Below are positions 16,008 through 23,759 of a stretch of DNA of 23,759 nucleotides, piece after piece. The DNA comes from CAZVXI01 sp964631295. GTDB lineage: Bacteria; Planctomycetota; Phycisphaerae; Phycisphaerales; SM1A02. The DNA lies in the NCBI GenBank assembly GCA_964631295.1, contig CAZVXI010000037.1, forward strand, positions 1-23,759, given 5' to 3'. The notes under the pieces are model-generated. The model was not told the origin of the DNA and did not search any database. It worked only from the letters and a program-made list of their open reading frames with translations. A program made the translations under genes and the position numbers. How positions within the stretch are numbered: position 1 is the first letter of the stretch; each line of letters starts with the position of its first letter.

Positions 16008-18625
16008 ATCGAAACGAGTCCGCCATGATCACACGAACACGCAAGTCAGACACGAACGGCACGCCTGGCAACGGCTCATCAGTCGTCTCAAGAAGGCTGT
16101 TCATGCAGTCCGCACTGGCTGCTGGGGCCGTGGCTGCAATGCCCGCTGCACCCTTCCTGAAGTTCTTCGCGGTTGCCCAGCCCGGCGAGACGGTGCGCGA
16201 TCGGTACGGCAAATGGATCGCCTCGACGTGTCAGGGGTGCACCAGTTGGTGCCCGGTGCAGGTCCGCGTTCTCGACGGCAGGGCCGTTGCACTGCGCGGC
16301 AACCCCCACAGCAAGGCCAACCACGGAGAGATATGCCCCCGGCCGCACTTGGCCCTTCAGCAGGTGTACGACCCGGACCGCATCAAGACGCCGATGAAGC
16401 GCACCAACCCGCGCAAGGGGCGAGGCGAAGATCCCGGCTTCGTCCCCATTTCCTGGGATGAAGCACTGGACATGCTCGCCGATCGCATGATGGCGCTGCG
16501 TGCAACAGACGAATCACACAAGTTCGTGCTCTTCCGAGGCCGCTACAGCTACCTGCGCGACATCATCTACTCCGCAGTCCCGAAGATTTACGGATCGCCT
16601 AACGGGATCAGTCACTCGGCGATCTGCGCTGAGGCAGAGAAGTTCGGCGCGTATTACACCGAGGGCTACTGGGACTATCGGGACTACGACCTCGAAAACA
16701 CGCGCTATGTGTTGTGCTGGGGTGCCGATCCGCTGTCCTCGAATCGGCAGGTCCCGCACGCCATCAGCATCTGGAAGAAAGTCCGCGATCAGGCGACGAT
16801 CGCCGTCGTCGACCCGCGTCTCTCGGCCACCGCGGCCAAGGCCGACGAGTGGTTGCCAGTCATCCCCGGCGAAGACGCCGCCCTCGCCGTTGCGATCGCC
16901 CATGTCATTCTCGCAGAAGGACTGTGGAGCAAGGACTTCGTCGGCGACTTCAACGACCGCGTCAACCGGTTCGCGCCTGGAAACACCGTTGATGAGGCAA
17001 CATTCACCGAGAATCGCACCAACGGCGTGGTCAGATGGTGGAACCTCGAGTTGAAGGACCGCACGCCAGAGTGGGCTGAGCAGCGCACCGGAATACCAGC
17101 CGACCAGATCCGTCGCGTGGCGATCGGCTTCGCCAAGGCAGCCCCGCGAGCCATCAGTTGGCTTTCACCCGGCGCCTGCATGCAGCCGCGAGGCGGATAC
17201 GCAGCGATGGCGACGCACGCGCTCAACGGCCTTGTCGGATCCACCGACCACATCGGCGGCGTGGTCCAGAAGACCAAGATCCCGACCGACGGCGCACCCG
17301 ACTTCAGCGCCTACCAGGACGATATCTCTAGGAAACACTCGAAGTATCCCAAGATCGACCAGCGCGGCGCACTGACGTTTCCCTCGCTGAATGGTGGTAA
17401 GAGCGGCGGTGGTGTCGTCACCAACAACGCCGCCGACGCCATGCTGGCTGAGGATCCTTACGACGTAAAGGTCGCCGTCGCATACTGGGCGAACTTCGCG
17501 TTCTCCTGCTCGGGCTCGGACCGCTGGGAGCGGGCGCTTTCGAAGCTTCCGTTCTTCGTGCATATCACGACGCATGCATCGGAGATGACGCACTTCGCGG
17601 ATGTCGTCCTCCCCGCAGCACAGCAGCTCTTCGAAAAATGGAGCTTCCTCAAGAACAAACAGAATCTGCACGGCTACGCCAGTCTCACCGAGCGCGTCAT
17701 CGAGCCCATGTGGGATGTACGCCAGGACGAGACTGAAATCCCATGGATGCTCGCCGAGAAACTTGCCGAGCGCGGCTTTGACAACATGCTCCGCTACTTC
17801 AAGGAGCAGTTTGCCGATCCCGAGACGGGCAAGTCACCAGAGACAGCTGATGAGTTCGCGCTCACTGCCGTCAAGCAACTCACACGCGGTTGCTGGGATC
17901 CCACCGATGAGCGGCACGGGACGCTCGGCGATGCGCTGAACGGTTGGAGCGACTTCGTCGACAAAGGCGTCTGGAACTCCGACCGGTTCGAGCCAGGCAA
18001 GATACGCCACAACTTCAAGACCGAGACCGGGAAGTTCGAGTTTTACAGCGAGACGCTCAAGAAGGCACTCTCAAGCCACGCCGAGAAACACGGCGTTACG
18101 ATCGACGAGGTTCTTGAACAGACAAACTACGTCGCGCGAGGTGAAGTCGCATTCATGCCGCACTTCGAGCCGGCGTTGCGCTGGGGCGATGAAGGAGAAT
18201 ATCCATTCATCTTCTTCGAACATCGCAGCCGCCTCAACCGCGAGGGTCGATCGGCCAACTGCACCTGGTACCAGGCGCACAAGAACGCCGATCCGGGCGA
18301 CGAGAACTGGGACGACGTTCTCAAGATGAACCCGGTCGATGCGGCGCGGATCGGGCTGAAGAACCGCGACCGCGTGCGCGTCACCTCCCCCACCGGGTCC
18401 ATCGAAGTCAACCTCAAGCTGTGGGAGGGCGTCCGTCCCGGCACCGTCGCCAAGTGCTACGGACAGGGGCACTGGGCATACGGCCGCGTCGCAACGCTCG
18501 ACTTCAAAAACCGCATCCCGCGCGGCGGAAACAACAACGTGCTTCTCCCACCGGACTACGACCGACTGAGCGGCTCAACCGCGCGGCATGGTGGCCTGGC
18601 GCGTGTCAAAATCGAAAAGGCGTAA
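16004..18625 (+). CDS. arrA: Respiratory arsenate reductase, molybdopterin catalytic subunit (ArrA-type)
   Basis: An 873-residue DMSO-reductase-family enzyme exported by the TAT route (SRRLFM, R30/R31). The N-terminal 4Fe-4S motif is C76-x2-C79-x3-C83-x27-C111, the spacing described for ArrA. Substrate-pocket blocks are RGRY (178-181), HSAICAEAEK (204-213, Mo ligand C208) and YYTEGYWDY (217-225). The spacings R180-C208 (28), C208-K213 (5) and C208-Y225 (17) equal those of R165, C193, K198 and Y210 of Shewanella ArrA as I recall them. WNLELKDRTP ends at P355; this and FVPISW are the blocks targeted by arrA primers. The C-terminal molybdopterin domain has CYGQGHWAYGR. RGRY rather than GRGWG argues for ArrA over ArxA. 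It would reduce As(V) to As(III) in the periplasm. Confidence 0.85.
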   Translation: MNRNESAMITRTRKSDTNGTPGNGSSVVSRRLFMQSALAAGAVAAMPAAPFLKFFAVAQPGETVRDRYGKWIASTCQGCTSWCPVQVRVLDGRAVALRGNPHSKANHGEICPRPHLALQQVYDPDRIKTPMKRTNPRKGRGEDPGFVPISWDEALDMLADRMMALRATDESHKFVLFRGRYSYLRDIIYSAVPKIYGSPNGISHSAICAEAEKFGAYYTEGYWDYRDYDLENTRYVLCWGADPLSSNRQVPHAISIWKKVRDQATIAVVDPRLSATAAKADEWLPVIPGEDAALAVAIAHVILAEGLWSKDFVGDFNDRVNRFAPGNTVDEATFTENRTNGVVRWWNLELKDRTPEWAEQRTGIPADQIRRVAIGFAKAAPRAISWLSPGACMQPRGGYAAMATHALNGLVGSTDHIGGVVQKTKIPTDGAPDFSAYQDDISRKHSKYPKIDQRGALTFPSLNGGKSGGGVVTNNAADAMLAEDPYDVKVAVAYWANFAFSCSGSDRWERALSKLPFFVHITTHASEMTHFADVVLPAAQQLFEKWSFLKNKQNLHGYASLTERVIEPMWDVRQDETEIPWMLAEKLAERGFDNMLRYFKEQFADPETGKSPETADEFALTAVKQLTRGCWDPTDERHGTLGDALNGWSDFVDKGVWNSDRFEPGKIRHNFKTETGKFEFYSETLKKALSSHAEKHGVTIDEVLEQTNYVARGEVAFMPHFEPALRWGDEGEYPFIFFEHRSRLNREGRSANCTWYQAHKNADPGDENWDDVLKMNPVDAARIGLKNRDRVRVTSPTGSIEVNLKLWEGVRPGTVAKCYGQGHWAYGRVATLDFKNRIPRGGNNNVLLPPDYDRLSGSTARHGGLARVKIEKA

Positions 18626-18646
18626 GCACCACGAGAGGAGCTCGCA

Positions 18647-19339
18647 ATGGCTGGCAAACAATACTGCATGGTGATCGACCTCAACGCCTGCGTCGGCTGC
18701 TCGGCGTGTGACATCGCATGCAAAGTCGAGAACAACGTCCCGGAAAGCTTCGCGTGGTCGAACCACATCATCGAAACCGAAGGCGTGTTTCCGAAAGTCA
18801 AGTATCAGTACACACCCACGCTTTGCAACCACTGTTCCAATGCGCCGTGTGTGCAGGTCTGCCCCACGACCGCGATGTACAAGACCGAGAACGGCATCAC
18901 GATGCACGATGCCGACAAGTGCATCGGTTGCGGAGCCTGCATCATCGCGTGTCCGTACGATGTCATCTACTTCAATAAACACACGCCCCATCAGTCAGAC
19001 GATGACGATGAAGCGATGATCCCCGGTTGCACTTCCACGCTCAATGAGATGCGTGACAAGACGGGAGTGCCGCTTCCGCAATACAATCCGCTGCGGGAGA
19101 AGACGCTGCCCGGCGTGCGTCCACGCGGCATTGTTGAGAAATGCACGTTCTGCGATCATCGGCTTTCAGAGGGACTCCTGCCCGCGTGTGTCGATGCGTG
19201 TCCCGCGGCGGCCCGCATCTTCGGCGACCGCAACGATCCGAAAAGCCCTGTCAGCGAAGCGCTCGCCAAACACAGGCCGCGAGTGCTGCAACCCGAGCAA
19301 GGGACAGAGCCCAATGTCCTCTACATTCGAGAGTATTGA
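18647..19339 (+). CDS. arrB: Four-cluster ferredoxin subunit of arsenate reductase (ArrB-type)
   Basis: A 230-residue protein with sixteen cysteines in four 4Fe-4S sets: C15/18/21/25, C60/63/68/72, C92/95/98/102 and C166/169/181/185. It conducts electrons from the membrane anchor to the molybdenum subunit. The segments WSNHIIETEGVFPKVKY and VEKCTFCDHRLSEGLLPACVDACP closely resemble ArrB. It has no signal peptide, as expected if it is carried out with the TAT-bearing partner. It follows arrA by 21 bases with an AGAGGAG ribosome site, and its end overlaps the TorD-like gene by 26 bp. Confidence 0.88.
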   Translation: MAGKQYCMVIDLNACVGCSACDIACKVENNVPESFAWSNHIIETEGVFPKVKYQYTPTLCNHCSNAPCVQVCPTTAMYKTENGITMHDADKCIGCGACIIACPYDVIYFNKHTPHQSDDDDEAMIPGCTSTLNEMRDKTGVPLPQYNPLREKTLPGVRPRGIVEKCTFCDHRLSEGLLPACVDACPAAARIFGDRNDPKSPVSEALAKHRPRVLQPEQGTEPNVLYIREY

Positions 19340-19958
19340 AATCGATCCTCACAAGGAGCATCTGCAAGAAGTCGAAGCCGCGCTTGGTGTGCTCAGCGGC
19401 GCTCTGTCGCGCGCCTTGTGGACGCCGAGAGAGATGACGGGCGATGATCCGGCGATGCTCCGCGCTCTTCCAGCCGAGACACTCGGCCCGGCGCAATCGG
19501 CTGTCACGGCCCTCGCCGACGCATGGGAGGAGGCGATGGCCGATCGCACGGGACTGTCCATTGCCTATGCAAAGCTGTTTCTCGGCCCGTTTGAGATCTT
19601 GGCGCCGCCGTACGCTTCGTTCTACCTCGAGCCCAGTCAGCAGATCATGGGCGATGTCAGCAACGCCATCGCTGAAATGTATGCGGATGCAGGACTGAAG
19701 CCCGGCCCGGGACCGCGCGAGGCGCCCGATCATGCCGCGCTCGAGTGGGAGTTTGTGTACTTTCTGACACACCAGATGCTGGCGACTGGTGATGCCGACT
19801 GGCGGACTCTGCGCTCACGATTCGTCGTGGATCACCTGTCCCGATGGATGCCAGATTTTTGCACTGCAATCACGCGCGCGTCGGCTCATCCGTTCTACGA
19901 TTCGTGGGCCGCATGCGTTGCTGCAACGTTGCCCCGGTTATGCGGCGACGACGTTTGA
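19314..19958 (+). CDS. arrD: TorD/DmsD-like molybdoenzyme chaperone (ArrD-like)
   Basis: A 214-residue all-helical cytoplasmic protein with TorD family marks LFLGPFEILAPPYASFYLE and PDHAALEWEFVYFL. Such chaperones bind the TAT signal of the catalytic subunit and help insert the molybdenum cofactor before export. The frame is open further upstream inside arrB, but ATG 19314 is chosen because an AGGGA lies about nine bases before it and family similarity begins there. It overlaps arrB by 26 bp in a different frame, and its position last in the operon supports the ArrD role. Confidence 0.85.
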   Translation: MSSTFESIEIDPHKEHLQEVEAALGVLSGALSRALWTPREMTGDDPAMLRALPAETLGPAQSAVTALADAWEEAMADRTGLSIAYAKLFLGPFEILAPPYASFYLEPSQQIMGDVSNAIAEMYADAGLKPGPGPREAPDHAALEWEFVYFLTHQMLATGDADWRTLRSRFVVDHLSRWMPDFCTAITRASAHPFYDSWAACVAATLPRLCGDDV

Positions 19959-19988
19959 GCGCACGCTCACCTTGAAGGAGATGTTCCC

Positions 19989-20477
19989 ATGCACGCCCAA
20001 GCTTCACTGACGTCCCTGACCGCGCAAGACATCATGACACCCGAACCTGTCTGCGCCGAGCCCCACATGTCGATCAGAGCACTCGTTGAGTTACTCAGTG
20101 GTGTGGGTGTGTCGGGCGCGCCCGTGGTGAATCGACAGGGTGCCGTGATTGGCGTTGTCTCCAAGTCTGACCTGCTGCACGCCAGTCTTGAGCACGCTGA
20201 TGACTATGAGCCAGCATACCTGTATGAGTTGCTCCGCGGTGAGGAAGACGACGAAGTCGGCCCTGCATCAGCATTCGCCGAGCCGGACATCCGTGTTGAG
20301 GATTTTATGTCTGACGATGCCGTCACCGCACCACCGACAGCAAGCGTCGCAGCGCTTGCCGCCATGATGACGGAAGGCAGAATCCACAGGATTATCATTG
20401 TCGACGCTGAGCAGATCCCAATCGGCGTGGTCACGAGCCTTGATATCGTGAAGACCGTCGCGGAGCGCGCCGGATAG
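19989..20477 (+). CDS. CBS-domain pair protein
   Basis: A 162-residue soluble protein made of two CBS domains: DIMTPEPVCAEPHMSIRALV...GVVSKSDLL (~14-62) and DFMSDDAVTAPPTASVAALA...GVVTSLDIVKT (~103-157), joined by an acidic linker. CBS pairs bind adenine nucleotides and act as energy-state sensors. No effector domain is attached. AAGGAG lies eight bases before the ATG. It starts 30 bases after arrD in the same direction, so it may be on the same transcript. Its target is not shown. Confidence 0.9.
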   Translation: MHAQASLTSLTAQDIMTPEPVCAEPHMSIRALVELLSGVGVSGAPVVNRQGAVIGVVSKSDLLHASLEHADDYEPAYLYELLRGEEDDEVGPASAFAEPDIRVEDFMSDDAVTAPPTASVAALAAMMTEGRIHRIIIVDAEQIPIGVVTSLDIVKTVAERAG

Positions 20478-20514
20478 GATTCGCGACAGATACCGAAGCG
20501 CGGTCGTGCGAATC
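20478..20514 (+). terminator. Inverted repeat after CBS gene, possible terminator
   Basis: GATTCGC-GAC at 20478-20487 pairs with GTC-gt-GCGAATC ending at 20514, starting directly after the TAG stop. The stem is 7 + 3 bp with a two-base bulge. There is no T-run, so factor-independent termination is uncertain. Confidence 0.35.
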
Positions 20515-20682
20515 GCGGCGGGTATGGTGCTTTCATGGCTGCCCCACTTTGTGTGACGCTTCCCGTACTTTCGCGAACAGAAGCATCGTCGATCACATTT
20601 GTCGTCATCGCCGGTTTCTATGATGGCACGATGTGCATTGTTTCGATCAGCACACGAGTCACCCAACGGGAGCGCTTCGAGA

Positions 20683-21006
20683 ATGGATGAATCAAAGGAC
20701 CTGCCAAAGACGTATACGAAGTTCGTGCAACGATATCCAGAGCTTGACGAAGCACACAAGCGCACCGCGCAAGTGGTTGCAGAGATTGGACCGCTTGACG
20801 CCAAGTCCTGCGAGCTGATCAAGATGGGAATCGCGATTGGCGCGGGACTCGTCACCGCGACGAAGAGTCATGCTCGCCGAGCACATGAAGCCGGGGCTTC
20901 CGACGAAGAGATCGATCAGGCCATCCTGCTTGCGATGAACACCTGTGGGTTTCCTCGCACCGTCGCTGCGTGGCAATGGGTCACGCAAGCCCGCGACCGA
21001 ACTTGA
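20683..21006 (+). CDS. Carboxymuconolactone decarboxylase (AhpD-like) family protein
   Basis: A 107-residue helical protein with the family pattern SCELIKMGIAIGAGLVTATKSHARRAHEAGASDEEIDQAI. Members include gamma-carboxymuconolactone decarboxylases and AhpD-type peroxidase partners. The CxxC redox pair of AhpD is absent: the corresponding stretch is VTATKSH, keeping only His63. It therefore is unlikely to be a thiol peroxidase component. A weak GGGAG lies 12 or more bases before ATG 20683. The 205 bases before it hold no other gene. The specific reaction is unknown. Confidence 0.8.
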   Translation: MDESKDLPKTYTKFVQRYPELDEAHKRTAQVVAEIGPLDAKSCELIKMGIAIGAGLVTATKSHARRAHEAGASDEEIDQAILLAMNTCGFPRTVAAWQWVTQARDRT

Positions 21007-21089
21007 TGATCCGATGAATGCAGCCACGATCCCGGGATTCTCGACCCGATGGAGCAGGCCACTTTGCGCCGCAACCACGGAGACTGACC

Positions 21090-22196
21090 ATGGCAACCAA
21101 ACCCCACACTCATTTACCCGCCAGCACCGCCTCAATGCGAGCCTTTGTGATGCGCGAGATCGGAAAGGTAGCAATGATGGAGAAGCCGATCCCGCGGCCG
21201 GGGCCGAACGATGCCATCGTCCGCACCACTGCGGCGCTCATCTGCACCTCTGATACGCACACGGTCAAGGGCGCGATCGGCCCCCGCACAGATATCACGC
21301 TCGGCCACGAAGCGGTCGGCGTGATTCATGAGTTGGGTGATACCGTCGCCGAGGCCGGCATCTTCGAGATCGGCCAGCGGGTCGCCGTGAACGCGATCAC
21401 CCCCTGCTATCACTGCCACAACTGCCAGCGCGGCTACAGCTCTCAATGCGGCGGAATGCTCGGCGGGTGGAAGTTCGCCAACGTGAAGGACGGCAACATG
21501 GCGGACTACTTCCACGTCAACGATGCTTTGGCCAATCTCGCGCCGATCCCGGATGAACTCACCGATGAGCAGGCAGCGTACTGCTGCGACATGCTTTCGA
21601 CCGGCTTCGCGGCCGCGGAGAATGCCGAGATTCCGATGGGCGGCACCGTCGTCGTGTTCGCGCAGGGGCCAGTTGGGCTGATGGCCACGGTGGGTGCGCG
21701 ACTGCAGGGCGCTGGCACCGTCATCGCCGTCGAGTCGATGCCGAACCGCAAGGAACTCGCGCAACGTTACGGCGCCGACTACGTTATTGACTACACCGAG
21801 GCCGACCCGGTCGAGGCAATTCGCGACCTCACGAACGGTGAGGGCGTCGACAGCACGATTGAAGCGCTTGGATCGGACACCACATTCCAAAACTGTATCC
21901 GCGTCACCCGGCCGGGCGGAACGATCTCCAATGTCGGCTATCACGGCGACGGTGATTTCGTGCATATTCCCCGCACCGATTGGGGCGTGGGCATGAGCGA
22001 TCAGTCCATCCGCACAGCACTGTGCCCCGGCGGGTCGCAGCGCATGCATCGCCTCATGCGGCTGATTCAGACCGGCCGCGTCGACCCGTTGCCCATGACT
22101 ACACACCGCTTCAGGTTCGATGAAATCGAGAACGCATTCCACATGATGGAGACGAAGGCGGACGGAATGATCAAACCGCTCATTACGTTCGACTGA
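21090..22196 (+). CDS. Zinc-dependent alcohol dehydrogenase (NAD(P)-dependent, medium-chain)
   Basis: A 369-residue medium-chain dehydrogenase. Catalytic zinc ligands are C52 (ALICTSDTH), H73-E74 (GHEAVGV) and probably D167 (CCDMLSTGF). A structural zinc site C106-x2-C109-x2-C112-x7-C120 is intact. The nucleotide fold has AQGPVGL (191-197), and E215 at the end of the second strand favours NAD+ over NADP+. The overall pattern is of the isopropanol/butanediol-type dehydrogenases, but substrate cannot be set. ATG 21090 is preceded by GGAG; an internal ATG at 21135 is possible. It lies 83 bases downstream of the CMD-like gene. Confidence 0.93.
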   Translation: MATKPHTHLPASTASMRAFVMREIGKVAMMEKPIPRPGPNDAIVRTTAALICTSDTHTVKGAIGPRTDITLGHEAVGVIHELGDTVAEAGIFEIGQRVAVNAITPCYHCHNCQRGYSSQCGGMLGGWKFANVKDGNMADYFHVNDALANLAPIPDELTDEQAAYCCDMLSTGFAAAENAEIPMGGTVVVFAQGPVGLMATVGARLQGAGTVIAVESMPNRKELAQRYGADYVIDYTEADPVEAIRDLTNGEGVDSTIEALGSDTTFQNCIRVTRPGGTISNVGYHGDGDFVHIPRTDWGVGMSDQSIRTALCPGGSQRMHRLMRLIQTGRVDPLPMTTHRFRFDEIENAFHMMETKADGMIKPLITFD

Positions 22197-22317
22197 TGCA
22201 TGTCGGCACGATCGATCGCGATGTGTTTCAGGAGGGCTTCTCGAATGACGAACGGGCGGCTCGTACGGTATGATCGATACAGGTGAGTGCCAGTACGTGG
22301 TGCAGGGAGGTCAGCCG

Positions 22318-23256
22318 ATGCAGTCGTTTCGAAACATCTTGTTCGTCAGTCGCGGCGGTGACGATGAGACTGATGCGCTGAAGCAGGCGCTGAGCTTGGC
22401 GCGAAACCACAAGGCGCAACTTACTGCGATCCATGTCTGCCCGGAGATCACGAATGCGCTGGCACCGTACAAAGAGAAGCTCCTGGAATCGCTGAAACAG
22501 GAGTTGGAGCAGGCGATTGAGAGTGCCTGTACCTCGATCACGCTTGATCGCGACGAGGTGCCGGTCACTGTGAACGTCGAATTCGCAGGTACTCCTGTCG
22601 TTCACATCATCCAGCGTGTGCTTCGTGATGGTTTCGACCTGATCGTCAAAGAGGCAGAACCCAGAGACGATCAGAGGGGCTTCAAGGCGTTCGACATGCA
22701 CCTGCTTCGGAAATGTCCATGCCCCGTTTGGCTATGCCGCCCCATTGCTCGGAGTCGCCATGACATTCGCGTTGGTGTGGCGATCGATCCTGAAGGCCAG
22801 GGGGCTACCAACCATGATCTTTCACTTCGCTTGCTGACGCTGGCGAGATCGCTGGCGGACACGTGCAGCGGTGAACTGGCGATCATCTCGTGCTGGGAGT
22901 TTGAATACGAGAGTTTCCTTCGACAAAACGTTTGGGCCCGCGTCGCGGACGACGAGGTGGAGCGCACGATCGCAGGCGCACAAGCAGCGCATCGGAGCAC
23001 GCTCAATGACCTTCTCGCTGAATCCGGAATTGAGGGAACAAATCACATTCACCATCTGCGCGGGCAGCCCAGTGAGTTGATCCCGTCTCGGGTCGAGGAC
23101 CTGGACATCGATATCCTCGTAATGGGTACGGTCGCCCGAACTGGCCTTCCGGGGTTTGTCATCGGGAACACGGCCGAGAACATCGTGCAGAAGATTCGCT
23201 GCTCTCTTCTCGCATTGAAGCCGCCTGGGTTCGTCTCGCCGGTGAAGGCCTATTGA
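22318..23256 (+). CDS. Universal stress protein with tandem UspA domains (UspE-like)
   Basis: A 312-residue protein with two UspA folds. The first (1-~145) starts SFRNILFVSRGGDDETDALK and ends LLRKCPCPVWLCRP, a UspE-like ending. The second (~150-312) ends with DILVMGTVARTGLPGFVIGNTAENIV, the glycine-rich nucleotide-binding type. The frame is open from 22270, but ATG 22318 is chosen for the GGGAGG ribosome site seven bases upstream. One base separates its stop from the next ATG, so it is coupled to the P-type ATPase. Confidence 0.92.
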   Translation: MQSFRNILFVSRGGDDETDALKQALSLARNHKAQLTAIHVCPEITNALAPYKEKLLESLKQELEQAIESACTSITLDRDEVPVTVNVEFAGTPVVHIIQRVLRDGFDLIVKEAEPRDDQRGFKAFDMHLLRKCPCPVWLCRPIARSRHDIRVGVAIDPEGQGATNHDLSLRLLTLARSLADTCSGELAIISCWEFEYESFLRQNVWARVADDEVERTIAGAQAAHRSTLNDLLAESGIEGTNHIHHLRGQPSELIPSRVEDLDIDILVMGTVARTGLPGFVIGNTAENIVQKIRCSLLALKPPGFVSPVKAY

Positions 23257-23257
23257 C

Positions 23258-23759
23258 ATGGCAATGAACGAGTTGCAGGGATCAACTCAAGGCGCAGCGA
23301 CAGCGCAGTGGCACCAACGCTCCGTCGACGACGTGCTGTCGGATCTCAGCAGTTCGCTATCCGGCCTCAGTGATGCGCAAGCAGAGGAGCGGTTGCGTTT
23401 GCACGGCTCGAATCGACTGCCCGAACCGCCGCGACGCGGCGTGTTGGCGCGATTCCTGTTCCAGTTCCACAACATTCTGATCTACGTGCTTCTCGTGGCG
23501 GCATTGATTACGGCCGCGCTGGGTCACTCCATGGACTCACTGGTGATCCTCGCGGTGGTTGTCGCCAATGCGGTCATCGGGTTCATTCAGGAGGGCAAGG
23601 CGGAGAAGGCGATGGACGCCATCCGGACGATGCTCGCGCCGCGCGCCGCCGTCCTCCGACAGGGCGAACGCCGCACGGTCCCGTCTGAAGAACTCGTGCC
23701 CGGCGACATCGTGCTGCTGGAAGCCGGCGACAAGGTGCCGGCTGATCTGCGGCTGCTGC
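23258..23759 (+). CDS. Cation-transporting P-type (P2) ATPase, N-terminal part, cut by window end
   Basis: 167 codons are visible with no stop before the edge. A cation-ATPase N-terminal domain (SVDDVLSDLSSSLSGLSDAQ...RLHGSNRLPEPPRRG) precedes two membrane helices (LIYVLLVAALITAALG; LVILAVVVANAVIGFIQEGK) and the start of the actuator domain (VPGDIVLLEAGDKVPADLRLL). This is the calcium/sodium-type P2 layout, different from the metal-specific CcoI in this window. GAAGG precedes the ATG by about nine bases, inside the end of the UspA gene. The ion cannot be decided without the missing helices. Confidence 0.92.
   Translation, partial: MAMNELQGSTQGAATAQWHQRSVDDVLSDLSSSLSGLSDAQAEERLRLHGSNRLPEPPRRGVLARFLFQFHNILIYVLLVAALITAALGHSMDSLVILAVVVANAVIGFIQEGKAEKAMDAIRTMLAPRAAVLRQGERRTVPSEELVPGDIVLLEAGDKVPADLRLL

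Noticed and set aside
16004..18625. Polysulfide/thiosulfate reductase (PsrA/PhsA) identity
   Set aside because: The NrfD anchor and ferredoxin would suit this, but the HSAICAEAEK, RGRY and ELKDRTP blocks are arsenate-reductase features that I do not associate with PsrA/PhsA.
21132..22142. 336-codon antisense frame across the alcohol dehydrogenase
   Set aside because: It is the complement of a clearly conserved gene, without a domain or ribosome site.

Overview
The window looks like chromosomal DNA of a Planctomycetota bacterium, most likely a Phycisphaerae/Phycisphaerales relative. The main clue is the secreted protein at 8868-10967. It combines a dockerin-like EF-hand module, DCNGNGIPDECD-type calcium repeats and a C-terminal 'DVNGDG..GLSDLLQVLSAWG' module, a style very common in that group. 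The fused ccoNO gene and single-haem CcoP fit the same placement. Taxonomy is inferred from protein style only; no rRNA or marker gene is present.

Region 1 (68-8652, plus strand) is a complete, tightly coupled cbb3 cytochrome oxidase operon: ccoNO fusion, ccoQ-like, mono-haem ccoP, ccoG, ccoH, a SafE/DsbD_2-like membrane protein, ccoI copper ATPase and ccoS. Most junctions are 4-bp stop/start overlaps. It encodes a high-affinity terminal oxidase with its assembly and copper-supply factors.

Region 2 (8653-12824) is a disordered stretch. It holds the secreted dockerin/P-domain protein, a 131-bp duplication of that gene's 3' end, a DUF2959-like lipoprotein gene, the decayed 3' end of a sulfatase gene with two in-frame TGA codons, a probable transposase scrap and a five-copy GCGAT tandem repeat. 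It resembles the scarred edge of an inserted island.

Region 3 (12825-19958) is the most interesting part, an arsenic island. Facing left are arsR and acr3 (As(III) sensor and efflux pump), with a near-textbook ArsR operator placed inside the promoter spacer. Facing right are an Rrf2-type Fe-S regulator and then a four-gene molybdoenzyme operon: NrfD-type membrane anchor, TAT-exported catalytic subunit, four-cluster ferredoxin subunit and TorD-like chaperone. The catalytic subunit carries the RGRY, HSAICAEAEK, YYTEGYWDY and WNLELKDRTP blocks of the respiratory arsenate reductase ArrA. I read it as arrCABD, periplasmic quinol-linked arsenate respiration, with Acr3 clearing the arsenite.

Region 4 (19989-23759) holds a CBS-pair protein, a carboxymuconolactone-decarboxylase-like protein, a zinc alcohol dehydrogenase, a tandem UspA protein and the start of a P-type cation ATPase cut by the window end. 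This mix resembles low-oxygen/energy-stress gene sets in other bacteria. Together with a cbb3 oxidase and arsenate reductase it suggests a facultative organism of oxic-anoxic interfaces.
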